A DNA stretch of 64,000 nt from CAZCTO01 sp964501725 (GTDB lineage Bacteria; Bacillota; Clostridia; Saccharofermentanales; Saccharofermentanaceae), in contig CAZCTO010000007.1 of NCBI GenBank assembly GCA_964501725.1, forward strand, positions 1-64,000, in the 5' to 3' direction. Positions 52,341 to 60,424 of the stretch are shown in pieces (the stretch's first letter is position 1; each line of letters opens with the position of its first letter). The position numbers and the translations under genes were made by a program. The notes under the pieces are model-generated. The model was given only the letters and a program-made list of their open reading frames with translations. It made no database searches and was not told where the DNA came from.

Positions 52341-52354
52341 AGCGGTGCGATAAT
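52326..52354 (+). promoter_or_regulatory. promoter of the ABC-exporter leader
   Basis: TTGACT, 17 bases, GATAAT. It overlaps the end of the previous gene and would start RNA near 52361, giving a 320-base leader before the exporter genes. Confidence 0.6.
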
Positions 52355-52360
52355 CCAATT

Positions 52361-52682
52361 GAATTTGTTAGAAGGAGGTGAGAGGTACTTAATGGCGATT
52401 CGATTCTCAATAGGTTATTTGTTTGTTCTGATCGGGCGCGTTGTTCACGGGTTCGCGTATGGTGTTGGACTTTCAAGGGATATTTATGCCCTTTTACCGG
52501 TAAAATGCTCCGGTTTCGGGCATAAACAGGATAATTCCGTCCATTTTTCCCGCTGTGACTGCCTCTTACCGCTTCACGTTCCGGCATAACGAAAGTGCCT
52601 GAAAATGTTTGTTGCCCGGGGAGAAGCATGGCGGAACCCCGGGTTTTTATATGCCCGGAACAAGGTTAAGGAGCATAAACGT
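52361..52682 (+). promoter_or_regulatory. long structured leader of the DUF990-type ABC exporter operon
   Basis: No known riboswitch is recognised. TATGCCC (52485-52491) can pair with GGGCATA (52518-52524), enclosing the small palindromic hairpin TTTTACCGGTAAAA. The same CGGGCATA can instead pair with TATGCCCG (52650-52657), just past a strong terminator (52615-52648). A 65-codon frame (52392-52589) with an AAGGAGGTGAGAGG site runs through the leader and stops 26 bases before the terminator; it may be a leader peptide. This is an attenuator by layout; the ligand or signal is unknown. Confidence 0.5.
52615..52648 (+). terminator. intrinsic terminator inside the exporter leader
   Basis: CCCGGGG/CCCCGGG, a 7-bp all-GC stem with a 15-base loop, followed by TTTTT. 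It ends 35 bases before the first exporter gene, where a terminator only makes sense if it is conditional. Confidence 0.85.
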
Positions 52683-53450
52683 ATGTACAAGTACTTCATA
52701 ACAGCGCGGATGTCCGCGCAGGAGCAGACAAACGGCGGCATTTTTTACTCGCTGCCGGTTATACTGCTCAAAATATGCACACTGATTCCGCTTCTCTATT
52801 TGTGGAAAACAATCATGAGTTCCGGAGCCAAAGTCGACATGACACTGGAGCAAATGTTGTCGTACACATTTGTCAGCTCGATTCTTGCCGATATGCTGGT
52901 CGTAAAGACGCCGGCGACGGGATGGCTGTCGGAAGGCGTGCTGCTAAGGCTTTACGGCAGACCGTTTTCTGTTCTCGGTCAGCTGATGGCGCAAACGGTG
53001 GGCGGCTGGGTGCCGATGTTTCTGATGTTCTCCGTACCGACGCTATTTCTGGCACCGGTTTTGGGAGTCCGGCTGATACCCGCTTCGCCGGCCTTTTTTC
53101 TGAGTCTTCTGCTATGTATCTCCCTGGGATTCGCGATCGACTTTCTTTTCGCGTGTCTTTCGATGCATATCAGGAACATGAGCTGGTTGATTGATCGGTT
53201 GCGGGCGGCAATTATCGTGATTTTCTCCGGAACGATTATACCGATTCGCTTCTTGCCTTTCGGAATCGGAGAAGTATTGAAGCTTCAGCCGTTCGCTTCG
53301 CTGGGCGGGTCGCCGCTCGGCATTTTTGTCGGATCCGCGGATGTCCGGCAAACGCTTTTTTTGCAGGCAGCCTGGAACCTCTTGCTATGGCCGGCGGCAA
53401 TTATCGCGTTCAAAAAGTCACAGGAAAGAATGGTGAGCTATGGTGGATAA
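52683..53450 (+). CDS. ABC-2 exporter permease, first subunit
   Basis: A 255-aa membrane protein of the ABC-2 type with six hydrophobic segments, N-terminus MYKYFITARMSAQEQTNGG, and the paired-permease layout of the DUF990 (VexEF-like) exporters. It forms a heteromeric transporter with the next permease and the ATPase. The start at 52683 follows AAGGAG; the frame extends upstream through the terminator region and is not coding there. It overlaps the next gene by 11 bases. Confidence 0.85.
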   Translation: MYKYFITARMSAQEQTNGGIFYSLPVILLKICTLIPLLYLWKTIMSSGAKVDMTLEQMLSYTFVSSILADMLVVKTPATGWLSEGVLLRLYGRPFSVLGQLMAQTVGGWVPMFLMFSVPTLFLAPVLGVRLIPASPAFFLSLLLCISLGFAIDFLFACLSMHIRNMSWLIDRLRAAIIVIFSGTIIPIRFLPFGIGEVLKLQPFASLGGSPLGIFVGSADVRQTLFLQAAWNLLLWPAAIIAFKKSQERMVSYGG

Positions 53451-54288
53451 GATGAATCTCAAACGGGTTCTCGGTTTATACGGGATCTCCGCAAAAATGG
53501 ATCTGGCGTGGCTCCTGCGGGATACCAAGTACGCGATTGCCGCAGTCCTGTCAGACCTTATTTCAAATTTGGCGACTGTGTCGTCTGTGTATCTGATCTC
53601 GGTGCGCTTCGGCGGCATCGGCGGGATGAGTTCAAGCGAAGTGCTGTTTATGATGGCATATTCGACGATGATTACCGGCAGTTTTATTATGTTCGGAGCA
53701 CAGAACAATTTTCACGTATCCAGAATCATCGGACGGGGCCAACTGGAGCACATGTTTATCCAGCCGGTTCCCGTGAAGGTTCAGCTCGCGACGATGGGGT
53801 TCGCGCCGTTTACCGGAGGAATCAACTTTGTTGTCGGCGCGATCCTTCTTGTGATCGCGGGCAATCGCATGGATCTTCACGTGACGCCGCAGTGGTTCTT
53901 GATGCTTTTTCTATTTCTCCTTGCGACGATGACAACAATTATCGCAAGGGCATACCTGGTCTCGAGCGTTGCGTTCTATTCCCCGGTTTCGGCCGAAGAA
54001 ATTTCGACCAAAGCGATTGAGGGCACGTGGCTTCTCAGTACGTTTCCGCTGTCGGGTATGCCGGCATTTGTGCAAATCCCGTTGCTGACCATTCTTCCCG
54101 ATGGGTTGATGGCCTGGTTTCCGTCACTTTGCCTTCTGGGGCGCCCGCCGCTCGGGCTGGGCTCCTATTATCCGATGCTTTACGCAATCATTCTTGCGAC
54201 CGTAGCGGCCGCAATATTCAAGAAAGGAATGAACTATTATGTTAAAAGAGGGTCAAACCGATACGTCCCGTACGGCTTCCGCCGTTAG
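53440..54288 (+). CDS. ABC-2 exporter permease, second subunit (DUF990)
   Basis: A 282-aa permease of the DUF990/ABC-2 group. After a cytoplasmic N-terminus (KRVLGLYGISAKMDLAWLLRD), six hydrophobic segments follow, with the conserved RIIGRGQLEHMFIQPVPVK loop near residue 93 and a positively charged C-terminus. It pairs with the permease just upstream. The 3' end overlaps the ATPase gene by 50 bases, implying tight coupling. Confidence 0.87.
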   Translation: MVDKMNLKRVLGLYGISAKMDLAWLLRDTKYAIAAVLSDLISNLATVSSVYLISVRFGGIGGMSSSEVLFMMAYSTMITGSFIMFGAQNNFHVSRIIGRGQLEHMFIQPVPVKVQLATMGFAPFTGGINFVVGAILLVIAGNRMDLHVTPQWFLMLFLFLLATMTTIIARAYLVSSVAFYSPVSAEEISTKAIEGTWLLSTFPLSGMPAFVQIPLLTILPDGLMAWFPSLCLLGRPPLGLGSYYPMLYAIILATVAAAIFKKGMNYYVKRGSNRYVPYGFRR

Positions 54289-55252
54289 TATCAGTCATGT
54301 CACGAAGGAGTTTCTTCAGTGGCAGCGCGACAATACGGGTAAGGGTATCATCCGAAATCTCTTGAAGCCGGAAAAGAAAACGATCACCGCGCTCGGTGAC
54401 GTGTCCTTTGAAATTGAAAAGGGTGAATTCATCGCCTATGCCGGCCCGAACGGTGCCGGGAAAAGCACCACCATGAAGCTTCTTTCCGGAATGCTTCTTC
54501 CGACCGACGGAGAAATCTCGGTGCTGGGGATGTCGCCGCAAAAAAACCGTCGGGCGTTGATGCACCGGATCGGAGTGCTTTTCGGGAACCGGACGGAACT
54601 GTGGTGGGATCATCCGGTCATCCAGAGCTTCGAGTGGAAAAAGGTCGTCTGGAACATTCCGGAGAGCGAGTACCGGAAAAATTTGGAAATCGTTACGGAT
54701 CTTCTGGATCTGGGAGGGCTTCTGAAGACCTTCACGCGCGAACTCTCCCTCGGGCAGCGGATGCGTGCCGATTTGGCAATGCTGCTTCTCCATTCGCCCG
54801 AACTGATCCTTCTGGACGAACCGACGCTCGGACTCGACGTCGTTGCCAAACGCCGAATGATTGATTTTTTGAAAATGATCAATCGTGAGAACGGCGTTAC
54901 CGTCGTTGTGACCAGTCACGACATGGACGATTTGGAGGAGATGGCGAGGCGCATCCTGATGATATCCGGAGGCAAAATCGCTTATGACGGCAACTTCGAC
55001 GGACTTCGATCCATCACCGGAAACCTGATCCGAGTCGTTGTCACCATGAGCAATGAGACGATTCCGGATCTTCGAAATTCGACGCTTCTGTCGTCGCAAA
55101 ACGGCGTCCATGAATTCGAGATCGATCTGAGCAATTCTTCCGTCAAGAAACTCATGAAGTACCTCTCGGAGGTCGACGGCATCGCCGATGTCGAAATCAA
55201 AAAAGCCCCGATCGAACAGGTGATCGCGCGGCTCTATGAGCAGTGGAAATAA
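54239..55252 (+). CDS. ABC exporter ATP-binding protein (DUF990-associated)
   Basis: A 337-aa ATPase. The N-terminal segment SHVTKEFLQWQRDNTGKG with a PEKKTITALGDVSF linker is typical of the ATPases that serve DUF990 permeases (viologen-exporter-like). Walker A GPNGAGKSTT is near residue 77, signature LSLGQRMRADLAMLL near 165, and Walker B LILLDEPTLGLDVVAK follows. A C-terminal domain of about 85 residues precedes the end. The substrate is unknown; related systems export toxic cations or glycolipid-like compounds. Confidence 0.92.
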   Translation: MLKEGQTDTSRTASAVSISHVTKEFLQWQRDNTGKGIIRNLLKPEKKTITALGDVSFEIEKGEFIAYAGPNGAGKSTTMKLLSGMLLPTDGEISVLGMSPQKNRRALMHRIGVLFGNRTELWWDHPVIQSFEWKKVVWNIPESEYRKNLEIVTDLLDLGGLLKTFTRELSLGQRMRADLAMLLLHSPELILLDEPTLGLDVVAKRRMIDFLKMINRENGVTVVVTSHDMDDLEEMARRILMISGGKIAYDGNFDGLRSITGNLIRVVVTMSNETIPDLRNSTLLSSQNGVHEFEIDLSNSSVKKLMKYLSEVDGIADVEIKKAPIEQVIARLYEQWK

Positions 55253-55326
55253 TAAATCGACTCGAACCCGAAAAAGATCCTATAAAAATCGAATCGGGTA
55301 CCGTACGATATGTTCAAGTCTTATGA

Positions 55327-55363
55327 AAATCGATCCGATCCGTAATCCGGTTCGGATCGATTT
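55327..55363 (+). terminator. intrinsic terminator of the ABC exporter operon
   Basis: A perfect 12-bp stem, AAATCGATCCGA with TCGGATCGATTT, around a 13-base loop. The T-tract is part of the stem, so strength is moderate. The stretch from here to 55500 shows no gene. Confidence 0.7.
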
Positions 55364-55510
55364 ATGTTAAAATGAATTTATTATATTAATGTCAAATTTA
55401 TAATTGCCGCTGCTTTTCGAAGTGAAAGTAAGCGACAAGAAGGCTTTGCGGAAATGGATGGTTCAAAGCTTTATCAATGTGAGAATACCTTGAGGCAATG
55501 ATAAACAAAC

Positions 55511-55589
55511 GAACGCGAAATAATGGTCGACGAACGCGTGCGATGTTCACGTGAAAACTATTGACGTTCGAGTGAACGCGTGATATGAT
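55511..55589 (+). promoter_or_regulatory. promoter with an array of GAACGCG/GTTC operator elements
   Basis: TTGACG (55561-55566), 17 bases, TATGAT (55584-55589). GAACGCG occurs at 55511, 55532 and 55574. TTCACGTGAA (55546-55555) is a perfect palindrome, and CGTTC-GAGT-GAACG (55565-55578) is an inverted repeat over the -35 and spacer. So five related elements lie within 80 bases. The gene just downstream encodes a DUF1836 regulator that could bind them. Confidence 0.65.
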
Positions 55590-55619
55590 GTCGTCATGAT
55601 GTATGAAAGGAGGAGAGCG

Positions 55620-56177
55620 ATGATACCCGGAACGGTAATACCCGAAAGCAAAGATCAAAGGATCCCCGGCGTTGGTTTTCTAAACGGAATCTTTGCCGCA
55701 ACATCCGTCTTGATGCTTTCGCAGGTTCGGGAAATGACGGGACTGGACACATCCGCACTCCAGAATTGGGTAAAACGCGGATGGGTAAGTCCACCGGTAA
55801 ACAGAGGATACAATATCGATCAAGTTGCGAGGATCCTGATCATCAACATGCTGAGGGACGCTTTTCAACTCGAAAAGATCGCGTTTCTTCTGGCATACGT
55901 GAATGGTTCCGTTCTCGACCGGTCTGATGACATCATCCCCGAATCTCATCTCTATGAGTACATCTGCCTTTTGATTTCCCGATATGAAAACCATAGTATC
56001 GGGGATGAAGAATCACTGGAAGCGTGCATCGAAGAAGTAACGATAAACTATGTCGAATCAATTCCCGGCGCGCGTAATCGCTTGAGGGCAGCACTCAAGT
56101 GCATCATTCTGGCGGACCAGAGCATTATCGTCAGAAAGAGAGCAGAGGCACTCTTGGAAAGCTTCAGGAAACATTAA
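55620..56177 (+). CDS. DUF1836 putative regulator of the flotillin operon
   Basis: A 185-aa DUF1836 protein. The MerR-like helix-turn-helix is in LSQVREMTGLDTSALQNWVK (about residues 38-57), followed by RGWVSPPVNRGYNIDQVARI and IINMLRDAFQLEKIAFLLAY. The C-terminal half is helical. The start at 55620 follows AAAGGAGGAG; two in-frame ATGs upstream precede the ribosome site. It is the first gene of an operon with the NfeD-like and flotillin genes and probably controls it through the operator array. Confidence 0.85.
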   Translation: MIPGTVIPESKDQRIPGVGFLNGIFAATSVLMLSQVREMTGLDTSALQNWVKRGWVSPPVNRGYNIDQVARILIINMLRDAFQLEKIAFLLAYVNGSVLDRSDDIIPESHLYEYICLLISRYENHSIGDEESLEACIEEVTINYVESIPGARNRLRAALKCIILADQSIIVRKRAEALLESFRKH

Positions 56178-56215
56178 TGATAATGGACCTCTTTGAGGTC
56201 AGAAAGGAGAAACAA

Positions 56216-56827
56216 ATGTTTGATTGGTGGGAGTCATTATCCATACTCCAGCAAGTCTTCGGATATGTGGCGATCCCGGCTACCATAGTGATGATCGTTC
56301 AGACGATTCTGGTAATCATCGGTATCGGTGACGGTGATGCGGACATGGATGTGGATCTTGCGGATGGTGACGTTTCGGATGGAGTCGACGGATTGGCATT
56401 AGTCAGTATACGCGGTATCGTTGCATTCTTCGCCGTCGGTGGTTGGACAGGGATTGTCCTTGGCGGAACGGGGATACACATCGCTTTAGTCATCCTCATT
56501 TCCGTTGTTGCCGGAGCCTTGGCTCTTCTGACTGTTGGGGTTATCCTGCGCTCAACAAGGAAGCTTCAGGATCGGGGAAACATTCAGCTTTCGAATGCCG
56601 TAGGTAAGACGGCAACGGTTTATATTGCTGTTCCCGAAAACGGCAAAAGCGGCAAGGTTAATCTGACGGTTCAGGGACGCTTCTCCGAGTTCGATGCGGT
56701 TACCCACTCCGGGAAAAAGCTGTTGCCGGGTCAAAGTGTGCTCGTTACGGGCCTTGAAAACGATAACACGCTTGTTGTCGCTTTGAAAGAAAACCAGGAA
56801 GGACAGCAGGAAGAATCAAAACCATAA
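56216..56827 (+). CDS. NfeD-like membrane protein (YuaF type)
   Basis: A 203-aa protein of the short NfeD type. Three membrane helices (about 15-38, 65-85 and 88-112) are separated by an Asp-rich loop (DGDADMDVDLADGDVSDG). A C-terminal OB-fold domain (about 125-195) is seen in NAVGKTATVYIAVPENGKSG and LLPGQSVLVTGLENDNTLVV. It typically pairs with a flotillin; in Bacillus, YuaF with FloT. The start at 56216 follows AAAGGAG; the longer frame overlaps the DUF1836 gene and is not real. Confidence 0.87.
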   Translation: MFDWWESLSILQQVFGYVAIPATIVMIVQTILVIIGIGDGDADMDVDLADGDVSDGVDGLALVSIRGIVAFFAVGGWTGIVLGGTGIHIALVILISVVAGALALLTVGVILRSTRKLQDRGNIQLSNAVGKTATVYIAVPENGKSGKVNLTVQGRFSEFDAVTHSGKKLLPGQSVLVTGLENDNTLVVALKENQEGQQEESKP

Positions 56828-56859
56828 CACAAAACACATAAATAGGAGGGATATTTTTT

Positions 56860-58302
56860 ATGCCGGGTGCATTAACAATACTGATATCAATCATTGTTCT
56901 GGTCATTTTATCCACGTTCATTTTGGTGCTTTCCCGTTATCGCAAGTGTCCTTCGGACAAAATCATGGTCATTTACGGTAAAGTCGGGAGCAACACAGAC
57001 GGAACGAATCGATCCGCACGCTGTATTCACGGAGGAGCTGCGTTTATCTGGCCGATTTTTCAGGCATACCAGTATATGGATCTGACACCGATTTCACTCA
57101 GCGTCGATCTGACCAACGCACTTTCAAGACAAAACATCCGCATCGATGTTCCGTCCCGTTTTACCGTTGGTATCTCGACGGAAGATGGGGTTATGCAGAA
57201 CGCCGCGGAGCGACTTCTCGGATTGCAGCTTAACGCGATTCAGGATTTAGCGAAGGACATTATTTTCGGTCAGCTTCGTTTGATCATCGCGACGATGAGC
57301 ATCGAAGAAATCAACACCGACCGTGATAAGTTTTTGGAATCGGTTTCCACCAATGTCGAGACCGAACTCAAGAAGATCGGATTACGCCTGATCAACGTCA
57401 ATGTAACTGACATCAGCGACGAGTCCGGCTATATCATTGCTCTGGGAAGAGAAGCAGCTGCCATCGCGATCAATGACGCGAAGAAATCGGTTGCCGAAGC
57501 GGACCGTGCCGGTGCGATCGGTGAAGCGAACGCCAACATGGAGCAGAGAGTCAAGGTTTCCCTGGCGAACTCCGAAGCCGTAAAGGGTGAAAACGAAGCG
57601 AAGGCCAATATCGCTGCATCAGATGCAATCCGCCGTGAACTGGAAGCCGAAGCGATGCGTAAAGCGGTTTCCGCAGAGAAGATTCAAGCTGCAAAAGCCG
57701 CACAGGATGCATACGCTGCCGAGCAGGACGCGGAACTTGCCCGTGCCCAACGTGAAAAGGCAACTTTGGAAGCCGATATTGTTGTTAAGGCTGAGATCGA
57801 TAAGCGGCAGTTGGAAATTGCCGCTGAAGCGGAAGCGGAGCAATCCCGTCGCAGAGCACGAGGAGAAGCAGACGCGATTTATGCCAAGATGGAAGCTGAA
57901 GCCCGAGGCCTTGAAGAGATCCTTACCAAGCAGGCAATCGGTTTCTCTAAGGTCGTCGAAGCCGCCGGCGGAAATCCCGCCGATGCAATCCGCCTGATGA
58001 TCGCCGACAAACTCGAAGACATCGTGCGTGTTCAGGTCGAGGCAATCAAGAACCTTAAGATCGACAAAATTACGGTTTGGGACAGTAACTCCGGATCGGC
58101 CGGGGAAGGGAAGACCGCAACCGCTAACTTTCTTTCCGGAATCATGAAGAGCATTCCTCCGATGAATGAGATGTTTAACATGGCCGGTATGGAACTTCCC
58201 GATTATCTCGGGAAGAATAAAGCTGAAATCAATAAGCTCGACGAAGTCGAAGAAACTAAGACAGTTCCGACTCCCGAGAAGGTGACCGGTGAAAAGAAGT
58301 AA
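56860..58302 (+). CDS. flotillin (FloT/YuaG-like)
   Basis: A 480-aa membrane scaffold protein of functional membrane microdomains. N-terminal helix 4-24; SPFH domain about 30-190 (KIMVIYGKVGS, then PSRFTVGISTEDGVMQNAAERLLG). A long Ala/Glu/Lys coiled-coil flotillin region lies at about 195-365 with repeated EAEA. A C-terminal domain (about 365-480) contains QAIGFSKVVEAAGGNPADAI. It likely controls membrane fluidity and organises signalling complexes. It sits behind NfeD-like and DUF1836, with its own terminator. Confidence 0.93.
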   Translation: MPGALTILISIIVLVILSTFILVLSRYRKCPSDKIMVIYGKVGSNTDGTNRSARCIHGGAAFIWPIFQAYQYMDLTPISLSVDLTNALSRQNIRIDVPSRFTVGISTEDGVMQNAAERLLGLQLNAIQDLAKDIIFGQLRLIIATMSIEEINTDRDKFLESVSTNVETELKKIGLRLINVNVTDISDESGYIIALGREAAAIAINDAKKSVAEADRAGAIGEANANMEQRVKVSLANSEAVKGENEAKANIAASDAIRRELEAEAMRKAVSAEKIQAAKAAQDAYAAEQDAELARAQREKATLEADIVVKAEIDKRQLEIAAEAEAEQSRRRARGEADAIYAKMEAEARGLEEILTKQAIGFSKVVEAAGGNPADAIRLMIADKLEDIVRVQVEAIKNLKIDKITVWDSNSGSAGEGKTATANFLSGIMKSIPPMNEMFNMAGMELPDYLGKNKAEINKLDEVEETKTVPTPEKVTGEKK

Positions 58303-58325
58303 ATCGGACCGAATCGATAACTGAA

Positions 58326-58365
58326 GGACCGCCGGGGGCAAAAAGCAACCGGCGGCCCTTTCGTT
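58326..58365 (+). terminator. intrinsic terminator of the flotillin operon
   Basis: GGACCGCCGG pairs with CCGGCGGCCC (one mismatch) and is followed by TTTCGTTT, 24 bases after the flotillin stop. Confidence 0.82.
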
Positions 58366-58464
58366 TATTGGACAAGGCAAAAAAGATGCATATAATTCGA
58401 GGCATCTACTTGATTTCATCGCAACCACCGGTTGATATTCGGAGGCAAAAGGAGAGTTACGCAC

Positions 58465-59034
58465 ATGGGCAAAAAACTATCAGAAATGAGTAACGAGGAA
58501 CTCTGGCAGCTATTTCCGATTGAGCTTTCCCCGCATCGGACAAGTTGGGCGGATCAGTACGCCCGCGAGGAGGCGCGTCTTCTGCCGGTTCTTTCCCCGC
58601 TGCGTCTCACACGGATCAGCCATATCGGAAGTACGTCGGTCGGGAGTATCTGCGCTAAACCGATCGTCGACATCCTTGTCGAGATCCCGGAAGACGCAGA
58701 CATGAGCAGCGTCGTTAAAGTTCTCGTCGGATCCGGATATCGTGTCACGTCACATGAACCGGGACGGATCTCCTCAAATCGTGGTTACACGGAGAAAGGC
58801 TTTGCGGATGAGGTATTTCACCTGCATCTGCGCTTTTCGGGAGACAATGACGAGCTCTATTTCCGTGATTTTCTGAAGGATCGACCGGACGTTGCTTTAC
58901 TTTACGAGAATTTGAAAAAAGGCCTCAAGGAAAAGCATACATATAACCGTGACGCATATACGGATGGGAAGACGGAGTTTATCCGGCGATACACCGAAGA
59001 GGCCAAGAGGATGTATCCCGGACGATACGAATAG
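58465..59034 (+). CDS. GrpB family (UPF0157) nucleotidyltransferase-like protein
   Basis: A 189-aa protein of the GrpB/UPF0157 family, which has a nucleotidyltransferase fold. It shows RISHIGSTSVGSICAKPIVD, where the GS...D pattern is the active-site loop, and FHLHLRFSGDNDELYFRDFL, then the YTDGKTEFIRRYTEEA tail. CoaE fusions of this domain exist, but the activity is not established. The start at 58465 follows AAAGGAG. It is monocistronic. Confidence 0.88.
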   Translation: MGKKLSEMSNEELWQLFPIELSPHRTSWADQYAREEARLLPVLSPLRLTRISHIGSTSVGSICAKPIVDILVEIPEDADMSSVVKVLVGSGYRVTSHEPGRISSNRGYTEKGFADEVFHLHLRFSGDNDELYFRDFLKDRPDVALLYENLKKGLKEKHTYNRDAYTDGKTEFIRRYTEEAKRMYPGRYE

Positions 59035-59121
59035 TCAGGTGAAGATCGGACCGGACATCAACTACATCACAATCAATAAATACATTACGAAAAGAATTAA
59101 TAGAATGAGAAGGGGATCAAA

Positions 59122-59610
59122 ATGAAGAAAATTCGTAACTTTATCGTTTGTTTACTGGTCGTAGCCATGACTGTTTCTTTGAGTGCTTGCTCTAAAAAAC
59201 CGTTAAGTGAAAAGAAATTTCGGGAAATTATGGAAGACAAGTATGACTATGAAATTACGGAAAATAGTTTAATTGTCGGGGAAGAGCTGGTCCTGATAGC
59301 AAATAGAGACTCTTTTAGTATCCATGCATTATATGCGCTTTATGAAGACGAGGATACTGCAATAGAAAATATGGAAAGAAAAATAGAAATTACTGAGGAA
59401 GCACAAGAAGAAGGCGAATTTGACGGAACGATTAAGAAGAGCGGATCCGGTGATTTCGAAAAAGTAGTCATTGAAGGTGAGCGTTCGAGATATGATTTAT
59501 ACGAGGTTTGGGTGCGTTGTGATAAATTGATTATTCGTGTCTCAAAAGATAATCCCGACAAGGAAGATGTCAAAAAAGTGAACAAGATCATCAAGGATTT
59601 CGGCTATTAA
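59122..59610 (+). CDS. putative lipoprotein
   Basis: A 162-aa protein with a lipoprotein signal peptide: KK start, hydrophobic core, lipobox LSAC with Cys23 as the lipidated residue. The mature part is very acidic (EDEDTAIENMERKIEITEE) and has two or three strands ending in IIRVSKDNPDKEDVKKVNKI. No family recognised. It is A/T-richer than its neighbours. Located just before the Bce-type regulatory module, it may or may not belong to it. Confidence 0.78.
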   Translation: MKKIRNFIVCLLVVAMTVSLSACSKKPLSEKKFREIMEDKYDYEITENSLIVGEELVLIANRDSFSIHALYALYEDEDTAIENMERKIEITEEAQEEGEFDGTIKKSGSGDFEKVVIEGERSRYDLYEVWVRCDKLIIRVSKDNPDKEDVKKVNKIIKDFGY

Positions 59611-59623
59611 CAGACGTTTTTCA

Positions 59624-59653
59624 TTGCGGAATTGAAAAGAGCTGTTGTATCAT
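59624..59653 (+). promoter_or_regulatory. candidate promoter of the Bce-type regulator gene
   Basis: TTGCGG, 18 bases, TATCAT, followed by an imperfect inverted repeat GAACGTGTATGTTC (59655-59668). Confidence 0.4.
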
Positions 59654-59737
59654 GAACGTGTATGTTCGTGTTACGACGGCATTTTTTTGCTCTCCGAATG
59701 TTATGCTGAATCGAGTCTTCATAGAAGGAGAAGAGTG

Positions 59738-60409
59738 GTGTATAGAATCTTAATTATTGAAGATGATCGCGGCATCGCAGAAGCCCTGAAGGAGCAGGCA
59801 GGAAAATGGAACCTGCAGGCAGCGGTTGTGCAGAATTTCAGAGAGGTCATGAAGGAGTTTTCCGATTATGACCCGCATCTGATTCTTTTAGATATTGCGT
59901 TGCCTTTTTTCAACGGGTATCACTGGTGTGGAGAGATCCGGAAAGTATCGAAAGTTCCGATTCTTTTCATCTCCTCGGCCGCGGATAACATGAATATTGT
60001 GATGGCGATGAGCATGGGCGCGGATGACTTTATCGTTAAGCCGTTTGACCAGAGTGTGCTTATGGCAAAGATCCAGGCGATGTTGCGCCGTACGTATGAT
60101 TACGGAGGTGCGGTTCCGGTGTTGGAACATCGCGGAGCCCTTTTAAGTACCGGAGACAATACGCTGACGATCCGTGACGACAAAATCGAACTGACCAAAA
60201 ACGAGTATCGAATTCTTCTGGCACTTCTGGAAAACAAGGGAAAAATCGTAAGCAGAGATCACTTGATGGAACGCCTCTGGGCGACCGAGAGCTTTGTGGA
60301 CGAGAACACCCTTTCGGTGAACGTGAATCGCTTACGTAAAAAACTCGACGCGGCGGGTCTGCCGGAATTTATTACCACTAAGGTAGGTCTGGGCTACATC
60401 ATTGAATAG
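59738..60409 (+). CDS. OmpR-family response regulator, BceR-like
   Basis: A 223-aa response regulator: receiver acidic pair IIEDDRGIAEAL near residue 8, acceptor Asp in ILLDIALPFFNG near 51, VKPFDQSVLMAK near 101, and a winged helix (about 125-223) ending ITTKVGLGYIIE. It pairs with the BceS-like kinase 15 bases downstream and probably activates the ABC genes through the AATGTAA sites at 61452-61519. The start is one of two tandem GTG codons (59735 or 59738) after GAAGGAG; the upstream ATG frame is not coding. Confidence 0.9.
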   Translation: MYRILIIEDDRGIAEALKEQAGKWNLQAAVVQNFREVMKEFSDYDPHLILLDIALPFFNGYHWCGEIRKVSKVPILFISSAADNMNIVMAMSMGADDFIVKPFDQSVLMAKIQAMLRRTYDYGGAVPVLEHRGALLSTGDNTLTIRDDKIELTKNEYRILLALLENKGKIVSRDHLMERLWATESFVDENTLSVNVNRLRKKLDAAGLPEFITTKVGLGYIIE

Positions 60410-60424
60410 AATCGGGGGACGGAA

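Noticed and set aside
54242..55111. A 289-codon minus-strand frame opposite the exporter ATPase gene
   Set aside because: His/Arg/Asp-rich shadow of a gene with intact Walker and signature motifs.
57619..58464. A 281-codon minus-strand frame opposite the flotillin gene
   Set aside because: Cys/Phe/Leu-rich mirror of the Ala/Glu coiled coil, running through the flotillin terminator.
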